This document shows positions 26,843 to 39,800 of a DNA stretch of 64,000 nucleotides, piece by piece (positions within the stretch are counted from its first letter, which is position 1; each line of letters opens with the position of its first letter). The position numbers and the translations under genes were made by a program. This DNA is from Rotaria sp. Silwood1 (taxonomy: Eukaryota; Rotifera; Eurotatoria; Philodinida; Philodinidae), in the NCBI GenBank assembly GCA_905250075.1, contig CAJNOP010000356.1, positions 143,857 through 207,856 on the forward strand, given 5' to 3'. The notes below the pieces were generated by a model. It searched no databases, was not told where the DNA came from, and saw only the letters and a list, made by a program, of their open reading frames with translations.

Positions 26843-27687
26843 TATTTAAATAATCTGCAGCAAGAAAGTATAGAAATGAGAGTGCATTAGCCATCAAATA
26901 TGAAAACCAAAAACGTATCGCCTATCTTCGAAATGAAAATCCAATTGTGATTAGAAAATTTCATATCAAGTATTAAAAACAGTTCGTCTAGGTGCGAAAA
27001 TTTTGGCTCCGATAGACTTCACTGTTCGGTCTGAATCAAGAGAAAACTATTTTATGTAATCTTTTCAAAAAAGAAATCGAATCGATGAACTTTTGTCATT
27101 CAGCATTGCATGAGTCCTATCCAAGCCGGTTTGATGGTGAGACGTGATATATATTTTCAAAGTTATGATCAACTCGGTGTACGTTTAATATGTTTAGAGT
27201 AATGATTTTGTTCTGATGTGTGATGGTTCGAAAAAAAACTGCGAATGTGATATCTAATAAAAGTGAACGAACTCTGGATTAGTTTTAGTATTAATAATTA
27301 TTGCGCAATTTATTAAGAACGACAAGTTTAGTTTAACATATTTGGACACTTTTTATTTACAATACTGAATACTACTCATGTGGACTGTTTATTTGCTAGA
27401 GGTATCTAAGATACCATGTATCTGCATTTTGATTAATCACAATGAATTGATAGTAAATAAGCAGTTATGAGTTCAAATTTCATAATAAAAATATAATGGT
27501 TTTTAAGTAGAAGATGTCGTTCATATACGAACATAATGAAGCCGTAAATTCAACCAATAATAATATTGTTATTCAGTTTTATTCTTGCACCATCAATTGT
27601 CAATTACTATTTTGTGGTTAGAATGATGATAAATACTGAAAAATTGTCGAACTTGTGCCATCATAATTTTATAATAATCACTATAGA
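26843..27687. promoter_or_regulatory. Divergent intergenic region between KATNIP and PARP
   Basis: About 0.85 kb separates two head-to-head genes, so promoters for both presumably lie here. No TATA-type core element can be singled out in such AT-rich DNA. The bases just before the PARP start codon read ctatag|aatgg, which could be the acceptor of a 5'UTR intron. Confidence 0.4.
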
Positions 27688-30600
27688 ATGGCATCTAGTA
27701 ATACTACAGTTACTGTATCTGGTCATAATGCACAATGGGAATGGGAAGGTGATAAAAGTATTTGGCAACAATATCCAATTAATATACAACAAGATATATC
27801 TCAAGCATTCGATGCTGGAAATAAAGACGTAATAGATAAATTATTTATTAATTAAATCAAACAAAAAAACTAGTCCATATCGTTGTTTTTTTTTTTGTCA
27901 CAGGTTGATGTTAATGTAACAGATCAAATAAGTATGACAATTAAATTTAGTGATATGGTACAAGTTAATAAAAAGACAAAATTTATGCGTCGTATTCGTC
28001 TTTGTCTTGAATTAAAAGATGAAAATGGATTTTTTGTTTATGAATGGCAAAATGAAAATAAAAAATGGGAAACTTATATAGCAGAAATAATGATTAAAAT
28101 AGCTGACGCAATTAATAATGATCAAACGACATTATCTGTTACTTGTCAAAGTCGATCATATGATATTGATCTAAAGAAATTAATTCAAACAAATACAAGT
28201 ACGAATGTTACTCGAAAAATTCATCGTATTAAATCTAGTTAGTTATTTTGTTTAATTTTTGTTTGTTTTCATATTAAATAAATGTTTATTTAGTGGCAAA
28301 ATTACCATCGAATACTTCAACAATATCAAATAAGCGTTCATTAGAAAATGATGAAGAACCTACAGAAAGTACTACTAAAAAACGTGCTGTATCAGCATCA
28401 TCTGGAGCAGAAAAGAGCTCAGGTAAAGAATAACAATAATAGTTTGAAAATAATCTTTGTGTTTTCTTTTTGCAGTCCGTACTGTAACAACAGTTGCTGG
28501 TCAAGCACCTGTTGATGCTGAATGTAAAACTTTGATTGGAAAAGTTCATGTTTATGCTGAAAATAAAGATATATTTGATTGTATGCTTAATCAAGTAAGA
28601 AATTTGTAACTTGTTATTTAATATGAATTTAATTGTTTCATGTTAGACAAATATTGGAAATAATAATAATAAATTTTATTTAATTCAACTTCTTGAGGAT
28701 AATAATAGTAAAAAATATCATGTTTGGTTACGTTGGTAAAGATTAGAATTCTTTAATGATAAAGTGTTTATTTATTTGTTTTTCTTTTTGGTTTAGGGGT
28801 CGTGTTGGTTATACTGGACAAACTTATTTGGAAAGTTTCGGTGGTAATTTAGATGATGCGAAAAGAGTCTTTTGTCAAAAGTATGTAGTCTGTATTCAAT
28901 AATAATAATTATTATGTACAAGATTATAGATGTAAAGTTTCCAAAAGTTGTGTGTTTTATGAGATACTGAGATCACCATGGTGAAAAGTCATTGTCCGAT
29001 TTCTTTGAAATGATATGTTTGAAAAAGCCAAATTGTTGAAAATATTCTAAAAATACACGTTTTTTTTGTTTATAGAATATCGCTTTTTATTTTTTATAAA
29101 TAATTTGATTTATAAATTTCTATTGTTTGTTTCTATTAGATTTAGTGAGAAAACAAGAAATGATTTTTATCATCGTGATACATTTACAAAATATTCTGGA
29201 AAATATGATTATGTTAAACTTGATTATAATCCAACGGTAAATTATAATTGATAATAGTTAATTTTAAGTCATGTTCATTTTTTTTTTTTTTATAGACTTC
29301 GAATAAAACTGATGAAAATGAAGAAAATAAGAAAAAACGTACAGCAGCTCTTGAAGAACTTAAAAATCGACCAATACCAGAATCAAAACTAGATAAACGT
29401 GTTCAAGATATTATTGAATTAATTTGTAATGTACGTTTAATGGAAGAAGCATTACTTGAAATGAAATTTGATGCAAAAAAAAATCCTCTTGGTAAACACA
29501 AAAACAAAAAATAAAAATAAAAAGATCATTATTCTTTTTTCTTGCTAAGGTAAACTTAGTTCTGCACAAATTAAAGCTGGTTATGCAGCATTAAAAGAAA
29601 TCGAAAATTTTATTAATACAAATAATTTCAATGCTGCTTTTATAGAAGCAAATAATACATATTATACACGAAGTATAGTTCATTTTTTAGTCTCTATGAA
29701 TACAATTTTTGATTTTTGATTTTAGTTCCACATGAATTTGGTCGTCATGCACCACCATTAATAAAAACAACTAAACAATTAAAACATGAAATAGAATTAC
29801 TTGAAGCACTTGATGATATTGAAGTTGTATTTAATACTTTAACAACTGATACAAATAATCGTATTAATCCAATTGATCAAAATTATGAACAATTAAAATG
29901 TAAATTAAATCCAATTAATAAAACTGATGATATTTATCAATTAATTGATAAATATCTTCAATCAACACATGCTTCAACACATCAATTATATAAAATGCAA
30001 ATTGAAGATATATTTGAAGTTGAAAAAGAAGGTGAAAAAGAAGTATTTAATGATATTGGTAATAAAATGCTTCTTTGGTAAGTTATATTTTAAAGATAAA
30101 GAAAAAACTTTTCGTCATTATTCTTATGAAATGAAAATATAAAACATAATATCTAATTATAGAAAGATTATTTTATTCTATCGATTTTCGAATCATCCAC
30201 AGAAATAGAATAAGGAAATTGTAATGAGACGTTAGTGATATATGATCTTTGAACTTATATCAAGAATAGAGTCCTGCACGGGTACTACTTTTCGCACCCG
30301 GGCCCGGCTCGGCTCATTTTTTTCAAACCCGGAATCCGACCGGACCCGGTCATCTTCCACCCGGAACCGAACCGGACCCGGATAGCTCTACCCGGTACCC
30401 GACCGGACCCGGCCCAGCCTTGAAATAGTCAGCACTTGATTGTTATTGTCAAAATTATATTCACTTTTCAAACTTTTATTTCATATGGCAAAATATACTA
30501 TTATTTTAATTTCATCAAGTAACAATTTGTACCCGGACCACAGTTCCGGGTCCGATCGGGTGCCGGGTATCCGGCCCCGTTGCAGGACTCTATCCTAGAG

Positions 30601-31549
30601 TGTAAAATACTTTTACTTGTTAAGATGTCATCGACTACCGGTCGGGCACCGGGTATGCTCAAATCCTGCACCCGACCCGGCATTTTTTTTTTATACCCGG
30701 CACCCGAACCGGCCCGGCAAATTTGTACCCGGACCACAGTTTCGGGTCCGGTCGGGTGCCGGGTACCCGACCCCGTTGCAGGACTCTAATCAAGAATTAG
30801 CACTACTATGATATCGTGTTTCACTAAACAAAAAAACCAAACAATTTATTTTTAATATATTAGGCATGGATCTCGTTTAACTAATTTTGCCGGTATAATG
30901 AGTCAAGGTTTACGTATTGCACCACCCGAAGCACCTATCGTAAGTCATATATAATAATCTTTATCAAAGACTATAAATTTATAAAAAAAAAATTAATTTA
31001 GACTGGTCATATGTTTGGAAAAGGTTTATATTTTGCTGATATGAGTAGTAAAAGTGCCAATTATTGTTATCCAGATCGAAATAAAAATACTGGTCTTTTA
31101 CTTCTTTCTGAGGTGAATTCGTTTTGTTTTTTTTTTTATCAATAAGTATTATCTCATTTATTTTATTAATCAGGTTGCTCTTGGTAAATGGAATGAATTA
31201 ACACATGCTGATATTAATGCTAATAAATTACCAGCAGGTTTATCAAGTGTTAAAGGACTTGGTTCAGTTGCACCTAATGAAAAAAATCAAGTTAAAATGT
31301 AAGTTTAATTGGTTTTTTTTATTCTGCAAAAAAAAAAAAAAAATAGAAGTAATAATTGTTTATTTTTATTTTTTTTTTGTTTAATTTATAAATAGAGATG
31401 GTGATCTTATTATACCAATGGGTCCTGCCGAATCAGCAACAGCACCCAATGCGAAATATTATACACTTAATTATAATGAATTTATTGTTTATGATACAAA
31501 ACAAGTTCGAATGAGATATTTAATTAAATTGAAATTTTTATTTCAATAG
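27688..31549 (+). CDS. Poly(ADP-ribose) polymerase with WWE-WWE-WGR-PARP architecture
   Basis: Transfers ADP-ribose chains from NAD+ to proteins, normally in the nuclear DNA-damage response. Fourteen exons stay in frame for 709 aa: 27688-27828, 27904-28237, 28294-28422, 28476-28594, 28647-28735, 28797-28880, 29140-29236, 29296-29491, 29550-29672, 29726-30077, 30864-30939, 31002-31112, 31174-31298, 31396-31549. Order: WWE 1 (residues ~14-80, [14 protein letters not shown]), WWE 2 (~92-160, [15 protein letters not shown] then [12 protein letters not shown]), a Lys-rich linker with KKR (~180), WGR (~210-325; the WGR triplet spans an intron), PARP regulatory helices (~345-480) and the ART domain. 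The H-Y-E triad is visible in LLWHGSR (~556), FGKGLYFAD (~590) and YNEFIVYD (~689), as expected for a polymerase of the PARP1/2 clade. Zinc fingers and BRCT are absent, as in PARP2/3. The WWE pair is not found in human PARP1-3. Confidence 0.93.
30267..30788. mobile_element. GC-rich MITE (522 bp) in a PARP intron
   Basis: Begins TAGAGTCCTGCACGGG and ends CCCCGTTGCAGGACTCTA, with the octamer ATCAAGAA repeated directly outside (30259-30266 and 30789-30796). The interior is dominated by variants of 'acccggacccggc' in both orientations around an AT-rich core. A copy of the right terminus also occurs internally (~30578-30592), suggesting a nested or duplicated end. Size and target duplication fit a non-autonomous hAT-type element. 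Reading frames across it are repeat artefacts. Confidence 0.85.
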
Positions 31550-33830
31550 ATTATATTAAAAATCCGGTGAACTATTTTTTTTTTGCTTTTAAATTTTGTA
31601 TATGAATGTTTATCTTCGTGCTTTTTATGTTGTCATATGTATATTTTTTTGCAAATAAAAATTGAAATTAATCAATTATTGAGAATTGATTATAAGAAAA
31701 TATTTAATGGTAATGTGAAATTCGAGTATTGCGAAACTTTATTTTTTTTTGTTGATTTATGATGCATTTACTTAAAAGCATTGATCGACGAAATGATTTG
31801 CTAACAAAGAAATTATCCTAATTGTAGCTCTCTGCTTAAATCTATAAGTTCGTTTCGATAAGATTAGAAAAAGCTTAAAATGGTTCGTACCTATATTTTA
31901 GATATTTACCGAACTATCACATAGCAGAATTTCAATGTGAAGTTTTTCTCATGAACATATCGAAGGATTAATCGAATATTTTGAAATTTTTAACTGAAAA
32001 TAACGTTCCTTTGTCGAGATATGAGTTTTTAAGTAAACTCGATTTTTGTGGCAAATATGTGACAAGCCATCATTTGTTGAAAATTTCAGAACACGCTAAG
32101 GGTCATTGGAACTATGGATAGATTGAATTCTAAATCGAAAATTCAATAAAATAGTCAGATCTCGATTTCAGAGTTTCACGGATATAAATCCTTGTAGGAC
32201 TTTTCTAGTCTTACTGTGACGTGCTGATGAGTTCAAACAGCGAATTACAGTTCATAATGAAAATATGGAGAAAAAAGAAGACTGTAGATAACCCAAAATG
32301 CGCAGGTTTGTCCTATAACGAAAATGCTTATAAAAGTGACAAAAGACTCAATAGATATCTTAAAATCTTATGAAGTCTTTTGATTGTTGTGTTTCTATTT
32401 TGCAAGATTCTCTACTCATCATGTTATGAACAAATGGTGTTTATTAGATTAAGTGCGAATAAGACTGATTTAACTTATAAGGGAAACTATCCAACTGATA
32501 CGATCTGTTTTGATGTTATTAAAAAGGTGCCATAAGAGGTTTTCATCTGAAACTTTCGAGTAAAACAAATGCTTCTTCTCCGAGGTAGCGTGTTTGAAAA
32601 GAAAGGTCATAACTTTATCAGAGAAGCTCTTAAAATAGCTCATTCTTTTGGATATTCCATATCTTACGAAGTATCTTGTAATATGTTGGAATTCAATGAA
32701 ATGCCTATGGTTTGAGAAGAAAAGCCAAATAGTACGAATCTTTTTAGAGCATACATCTAAACTATAAGTCTTCCTTAAAATCTCAAACAGACAGTATCGA
32801 TAAAGAGGAAAGCATCTTAAAATTTGCTTTTTGATCATTTAAAAAACTTGTTAATCAATAGAAAAAACATCACCGAACTATTCTTTCTACTTCGAAATTG
32901 ATCTTTGATATCTTTCATTCATTTTGTAGTTGAATATTTCCAATGAAGTTCGATGTATTTCGTTCGAGAAACTATCATTCTTCAATTATTATATTATTGA
33001 TTAATTGAATATGGTTCAGATTCATTTTCTCTTGATGAATGACGCCTTGTTATAGGATCGATCCACATTTCATCTACTAGTAACTCGTATTTAATAAGCA
33101 TAACTGGCAGTGTCACAATGTTTGATTAAGCTAAAGCCTAACCTAGATTCGAGCTTCGTAGATTAGAGTAGGCTCAAACGATTCTCAGTTTTCATTAGAT
33201 TGATAGAGTTTGTACAAATGCCTATATATATACGCCGATTCTCACAGCTAATAATAACATATCGGATCACACAACGCTAATACATTGATGTGGGGATCTT
33301 TCATTACAAGTGAAGAAGAATTGTACAAAAATTTTGAGTCAGATTAACAGGAATCTGTCAATATTGCCCTACAATTTGAGTGACTAAGGTTACACATCTA
33401 TTAAACATAATTCAATAACTTTTTTTTTATGAAACAGAAAACAGTTCAGAATCTCTTGTACAACGAAGAAAATGGAAGTTTGATAGAACAGACACTTATT
33501 ATATTCCATTAAAATTACATTCAAAAATTTTGTCTTCTTTCTTTTTTTAATTTCTACATGAAGATCTTATCAAAAAACTCTGAGTCTATCCTAGAAACAA
33601 AACATTTCCAGTCCCTATACTTATTTTTATCTTCATTTTATTTGCTTCGTTCGCTACTGTCTAGAAATATTTTTTCTACAGAAGTAATTGATTGATAGCG
33701 GCATCTAGATTCTTTTTTATAGTATGATTTGAAGGATCTCTTGGCAATATATCATTTAAATAACTATCAAATGGAGTCTATGGAAAAAATTGGTTTTGTT
33801 TAGTTTGTAAGAAAAACGTATTTTGAAAAA
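31550..33830. other. Intergenic region between PARP and MYCBPAP
   Basis: AT-rich DNA with no recognisable gene. PARP polyadenylation is likely at AATAAA near 31654. The longest frame (32470-32838, minus) shows no recognisable domain, and its composition does not differ from the surroundings. The last part before 33831 presumably carries the MYCBPAP promoter. Confidence 0.4.
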
Positions 33831-36800
33831 ATGAGTACGTCACTTGGACAACGTAAACTAGAAAAACTTGAAAAAGGCAAAGGTAATCATATATTTTCTT
33901 CAAAGCAATTAATAAGATTTTCCATCATAATCTAATAATCATTTAGAAAAATTTTTCAAAAAAGTTTTACAGACAACAAAAATTTATAATTTCATTATAT
34001 TTTCGTTAAATGTAACATAGATTACAATATTCCTTGAAAACTACGATTAAAAGTTAATTGCTTCTGTTCGACATTTATATATTCAATCCTTAGAAGTAAA
34101 GATTAATTTCTTTTTTTTTTCGTAGTTCGATATAACATATCAACAATTTCTTGAGATTCATTTTAATAAAAAAATAAACTATTTCATATTTGTCATTATG
34201 GCGTCTACAGACAATAAAAAGCAGTTTAAAAAACGATTTAGTATAGCATCTCGACAGGGTAATACTAACTTGTATTCATCATCATCATCATCTTTTGGAA
34301 ATGATGATCGTAAGTTAACTATTTATATTTAATTAAGCATAGATTTTCGTATATATTTTAAATCACAAAAAAAAAAAAAAATTTTTGTAAAATATATTAT
34401 TTAGAAAAAGGTAAAGCTGGTGGTAAAGGTATAAAAGCAATTTCACCTATTCTTGATGGACCAACTGAATCTGATACAAGTCGACCACTTGATTCTGAAG
34501 AAATTCAAGCATTAGCTATACGACTTGATGAACTTGAAAAAGTAAATAAATTCTTCCCTCCCACAAAAAAATAACAGATTTCAATATTTATCTTTATTTT
34601 TAAAGTTACGTCAAGATAAAAAATCCATTGAAGAACATCAACAACAAAAATCATTTATTGTTAAAAAAACTAAAACTGGTCCACAAAAACAACCGTAAGT
34701 ATGTAAATAATAAAGAATATTTTTTAATAAAATTTTCTATATTTTCAATAATAAATCAAAAAAAACAATAGAATACAAGTAGCAAAAATTGCACCACAAC
34801 AACCAGTACAAGAACAATTAATTAGTTCAGGAATAAGATTTGATTCATCGGGTAATTTACTTCCATATAGTATTCTTGGAACAGTTAATGATTATGTTAC
34901 TGAATTACCAGATGTTGAAGCTGCTGAAGTAAATTTACAGATAGAAAACCAAAAAAAAACTTGATAGGAATTTTTCTTTTTTTTTTTTTTCATTAGCTTT
35001 GTACAACGGATAAAGATAAAAAAACTGCTGAAGATATTCCAGAAGTTGGTACATATGATAAAAAATCTAAACGACGAACTGGTAGTCCTGATGGTGGTGG
35101 ACGTTCATTACAAAATTGGAAATTTCGTATGGATGAAAGACAACAAGTGATGAAAAATATGTCAAGTAAATTATTGACTAAAAAAATGTTTTCTTAAGTT
35201 CAAGAACAAATTATCTATAATAATAAGCTATAGATATAATTGAGTTGATTAATCTTTTGATAATTTACATTTCATAAGGCGTTATTAGAAGTAAGCAGTA
35301 TGTATCACATTTAGAGATGTTTGAAATCACGAGAAAGAGAATTTGTTGAGAATAGGGATGGGAAGTTACCGTTACCCGAGAACGGTAACTTCCCAACCGT
35401 AGTCGAGACTGAAGGATAAGAGAATAAAAGTTGCTTGCACCAGAACTAGAAATCGTGGTAAAGTTTTCTATAGTTTTTAACGAGTTATATTACAAATCAA
35501 AGCAAAATTCAAGAGAGATAAACAACAAAAAATAGAGATGAAATTCATCAATTGATTTAATGCAAACAGGAATATTTTAGATTTTTTGTTTATTCATGAG
35601 AGTAAATTTTTGAATTAGTGTTTCCTACATTAGAACCGAGATGGTAGCCGAATGAAATCATCTGAGCCGAGATTAAAAAATTAATTCTAACATATCTTTA
35701 ATAATGACAATTATCAATACATATTTAAATCAGAGATAGAATCTGTAGTATTTCAAATATCAGATTAAATTCATTTATTTAAGGGTACCCCCCCCCCCCT
35801 CTTTTTTGACACTTGCTGGTTCTCGAAGATGGTACAACCGATCAAGCTGAAAGTTTTAGCACAGATAGAGCACTAAAAATAAAGAGATACATGTTCGAGG
35901 AAAAAGATTTTAAATAACTTTTTGTGGGATTTTCCAGAGGTTCGCATCCTGACACATTACGACCCCCTTAAAGTTTGTCCGATTGGGCTGAAATTTTGTT
36001 TATAGATGCCTAACACTATTCCCCAGAGGTAAATTTAAGGATTTCCAAAAATCTCACTGTCTTTTTTTTTATAAGAGAAATACGCCCAGATTTGAGTTTG
36101 TGCTTCAGATCTTGACTTTCACGACCCGGTAACTCCAAGCAGGAACGTGAAAAGTGAAAACGCTTGATTTTACCTCTGAAGAATACTTCGAAGTATTAGT
36201 CGTGAAATTTTCAGCTCGATCGGACAAACTAAAAAGGGGATCGTAAGCAGTCAAGATCTAGAAAATCGCTGTTATACAGAACGCTAAACAAAAGAAAAAA
36301 ATTTACATACGATTACTATGCAAAAAAATTTTTTCTCGATCTAATAAATAGATAAAAGTAAGACATTTCGAGTCGAATAATGTCTCTAGCTGCATATGGC
36401 ACCTCAGGCTATCATATTTTGGGCTCAGCTCAAAATCGAATTTTGGGTAAAAAAAAGAGGGGGTGAGGCCCTTAAGCTAAACACTGAAAGTTATTGTGAT
36501 TAATACAGTCTTTGATTTATCATAAAATTTTATAATTATTATAAATAATATCTTCATGAAAAACTTCTTTTAAAAGAATTTTTTTTTTTGGGTTTATTAT
36601 TTTAGAAGGATTAAAACGATCACCAGCTACTTTATTAATGAATCAAACAGATCGTTGGCGTGAACGTAAAGAACTTCTTGAATTAATGGATGCAACATTA
36701 CCATTATTACAAAATGGAAAAAATTGGCGTTTACATAGTGAATTTTGGACACAACAACAACTTATTGGAGATGATGATACAGGAATACAGTAAGACAAAT

Positions 36801-39800
36801 ATATCTCAATTCAAAAAAATTCGATTAAATATAATAAATGATTTTTTTTTTTGCTTTTTAGTACTACATTAACACGTACAGAAACTGGTTGTCCACCACC
36901 ATTTGAAACTATTGGTAAACCAAATGTTGGTCTTCTTGAAACTGGTATAAATTTAACTAATAGAACTTCTCAAATATTAAATAAACGAGAATGGTTTAAT
37001 TCTGAGTATATTGTTATTTCTTTTTCTTCTTCTTCTTTATGAATTTCTAACATTGTTTTTTTTTTAAATAGATATTTGGAAAAACGACTTAATCAATTAA
37101 ATCCATATATGAAAGAAATAGTTCCACATAAAGCTGATCTATCATCATTAGAAATAATTGGTTATAATACAACAAGACGTAAAAGTCAACAAAAAAATAA
37201 TATTGAAATTCATCTTTGTGAAAAAATTAATGATAAAGATAAAGATAAAGAATATGAAACAGAAATTACAGATAATATTCAATTAAATGATGATGATAAA
37301 GAAAATGAAAATATTGGTGATACATTTAATGATATACCAGATATTGTTGATGCACCAATAATGGGTAAATATGAAACAGAGATGTCCATCGCGGCAGCGG
37401 CAGATTTTTTCCAAAAACTATCGCGGCGCGGGAGAGATTTTTATTTTGGCGTCGCGGCAGCGTTTTAGGAAAAAATTTCAAAAATTCATGAATTTGCACA
37501 GAATCTGCATGTTTATGTATGCTATACTGTAAGACTTAGCGAATCTGATCGATTAGCGGCATCACTTCTATTTCAAACCAGTCAAAGCCTTGAAAATCAA
37601 AACATTTTTTCGAATACCAGCGCGGCAGCGGCGCGGTAGCGGCAAGTTTTTTTTAAGGCGCGTCGCGGCAGCGGCGCGGTAGCTTTTTTTAACAGGCCAT
37701 CGCGTCGCGGGAGCGGCGCGGCAGCTTTGTTTGATTTTGGCCGCGGCGCGGCAGTGGCAGATTTTGAGCCGCGATGGACATCTCTTATATGAAAATCAAA
37801 AATGAAAAAATACACAAAAAAAAAAAATTAATTTTATTACTTTATTTTTGATATTTAATTTAGGTCCAGCTTTAAAAATTGATACATTTATATTTCAACA
37901 AATGCCAAATGTAAATGAAAATGAAGAACTTGATTTTATCTATGAAATTCGTGTTCAATTTGATAGTCAAGTTAATGAAAATGTAACACGTATGGTTGAA
38001 ATAAAAAATGTTGGAACAACAGTTTTTTATTATGAATGGCAACAAAAACCATATACAAAACCATTTGATATTGTCAATTCAAAAACTCAACGATTCTATT
38101 TTGATAATCGTACAAGTAAAAAAAAAAGAATATACAAAATCTTTTGTGCTTTTTTTTTTGTTTTTTTAATTAACAAATAATATTAATTGTAGAACCTGTA
38201 TTTCAACGTTACGAGAATCCGTTGTATTCTAATGGTAGACATACGAAATATTATTTAATATTGCTCGATAATTTTTTTTCTTTAACTTAAGTGCATGATA
38301 TTATTTATGCTCTATGTTAAGCTTAGCTTTTATTTTTATAGTTTAAATCGATTATCCGATATGACATTATTGATGTTTATTTCTCGAATAAGTTTAAAAA
38401 TGATTTAAAGTATTAGTAAAGATGATTAAGTTCGAAGGCAAGATTTACAAAAAAGAAATGCTTTCTTCTTAATAGCATAGATATTTCACTGGATTGAGAC
38501 TATAGCATAGTATGTATCAACAGATTGAATGATGGTATTTGCATTTGAAATTTTACTCTTTAAAATGTTTCGAAAATTTCATTTCAAATGAATGTTTTGT
38601 TTTTTATGAGATATTTGATGCTTGTGAGACCAGTGGCGGATTTAGGGGGGGGCGCTTGGGGCGATCGCCCCCATTCGAAAAAAAAATTTTCGATTTTTCC
38701 CAGCAGAAAAGACTTAAAAATAGAGTGCATGCTGCTACTAATGAACTTCAAAACTTGATTTTTGGTCAAAATCGCTCCATATCTATCAAATCGCCCCTTA
38801 TCAAAAAAATCCTAGATCCGCCGCTGTGTGAGACGAAAATTTTTTAGAGTATCTTAGTTTAATGGAGGCTAATTTATTGATACAGACTATACCACAGACC
38901 AATGTGCTAATATAATGATTAGAATTCTAGAAAGATTGCTTAAGAGAACTTAGCTTTTTCGATTTTTTTTTTCATATCCTACTCGAGTCTATCTTATACA
39001 TAGAATTATTGATGTAGTTTCCTGTAAGAACACTTTAAATAATGTTTTTTCGATAGAAAATTTTAAGCTTAAGAAGAGTTGTCTAAAGTGGATTAAGAGT
39101 TCGTTGATTACCTATCGCATAGAATTTTTAAAGTCTATAGAAATCGTGATTAATGTTTTATTCAGTGTAACGGCCGAGAGAGTAGGACTCCTATGAAGAT
39201 TGGATTGGTTCTATCAGGATGTATTTTTGTGTTCCGTAAGAGAAAATCTGGATAAAACACACTGATCCTATTCACCCATACAGTGTTTTATCCAGAGGGG
39301 TGCCTGAGGGGGGCGCCCTCCCGAGACTTGTGATAATCGTGCTACGAATGCATGGCTTGCCACCCCCGAAAATAATTTTTCGCCCCCTCGGAAATTCAAA
39401 TCGCCCCTCCGGAGAAAAATCCTGCATAAAACACTGCACCCATATTCTACTAGTTTAACTGAATAGTATATGAAGATACTTAATATGATCAATTTTATCC
39501 TTCGCTTCGTTACTCTATCTCATCTTGATCAATGCTTACTCAAAATCCAATATCATACTTTTCAATATTCTTGTGCTTATAAATATACGACCCTTTGTAT
39601 TTACCGATAATACAATAAAATTATGCAACAATCTAGATTCCCAATCTTTGGTATATATATATATATATATCATTATCTTGCTTTTACTTGAGAATGAAGA
39701 AATTTCTAACATAATACTTAATCATTTGCACATTATTATCTTTGCTTTCATTAAATTCATACATATACATTCATCTTTATGATTATTATTCTTATTCAAG

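Noticed and set aside
30501-30811. Gly/Arg/Pro-rich frames on both strands in the PARP intron
   Set aside because: They lie wholly in the cccggacccgg repeat of the 30267-30788 element, with all frames open because of the repeat.
32470-32838. 122-codon minus-strand open frame
   Set aside because: No recognisable motif, no splice partners, and composition like surrounding AT-rich DNA; not enough to call a gene.
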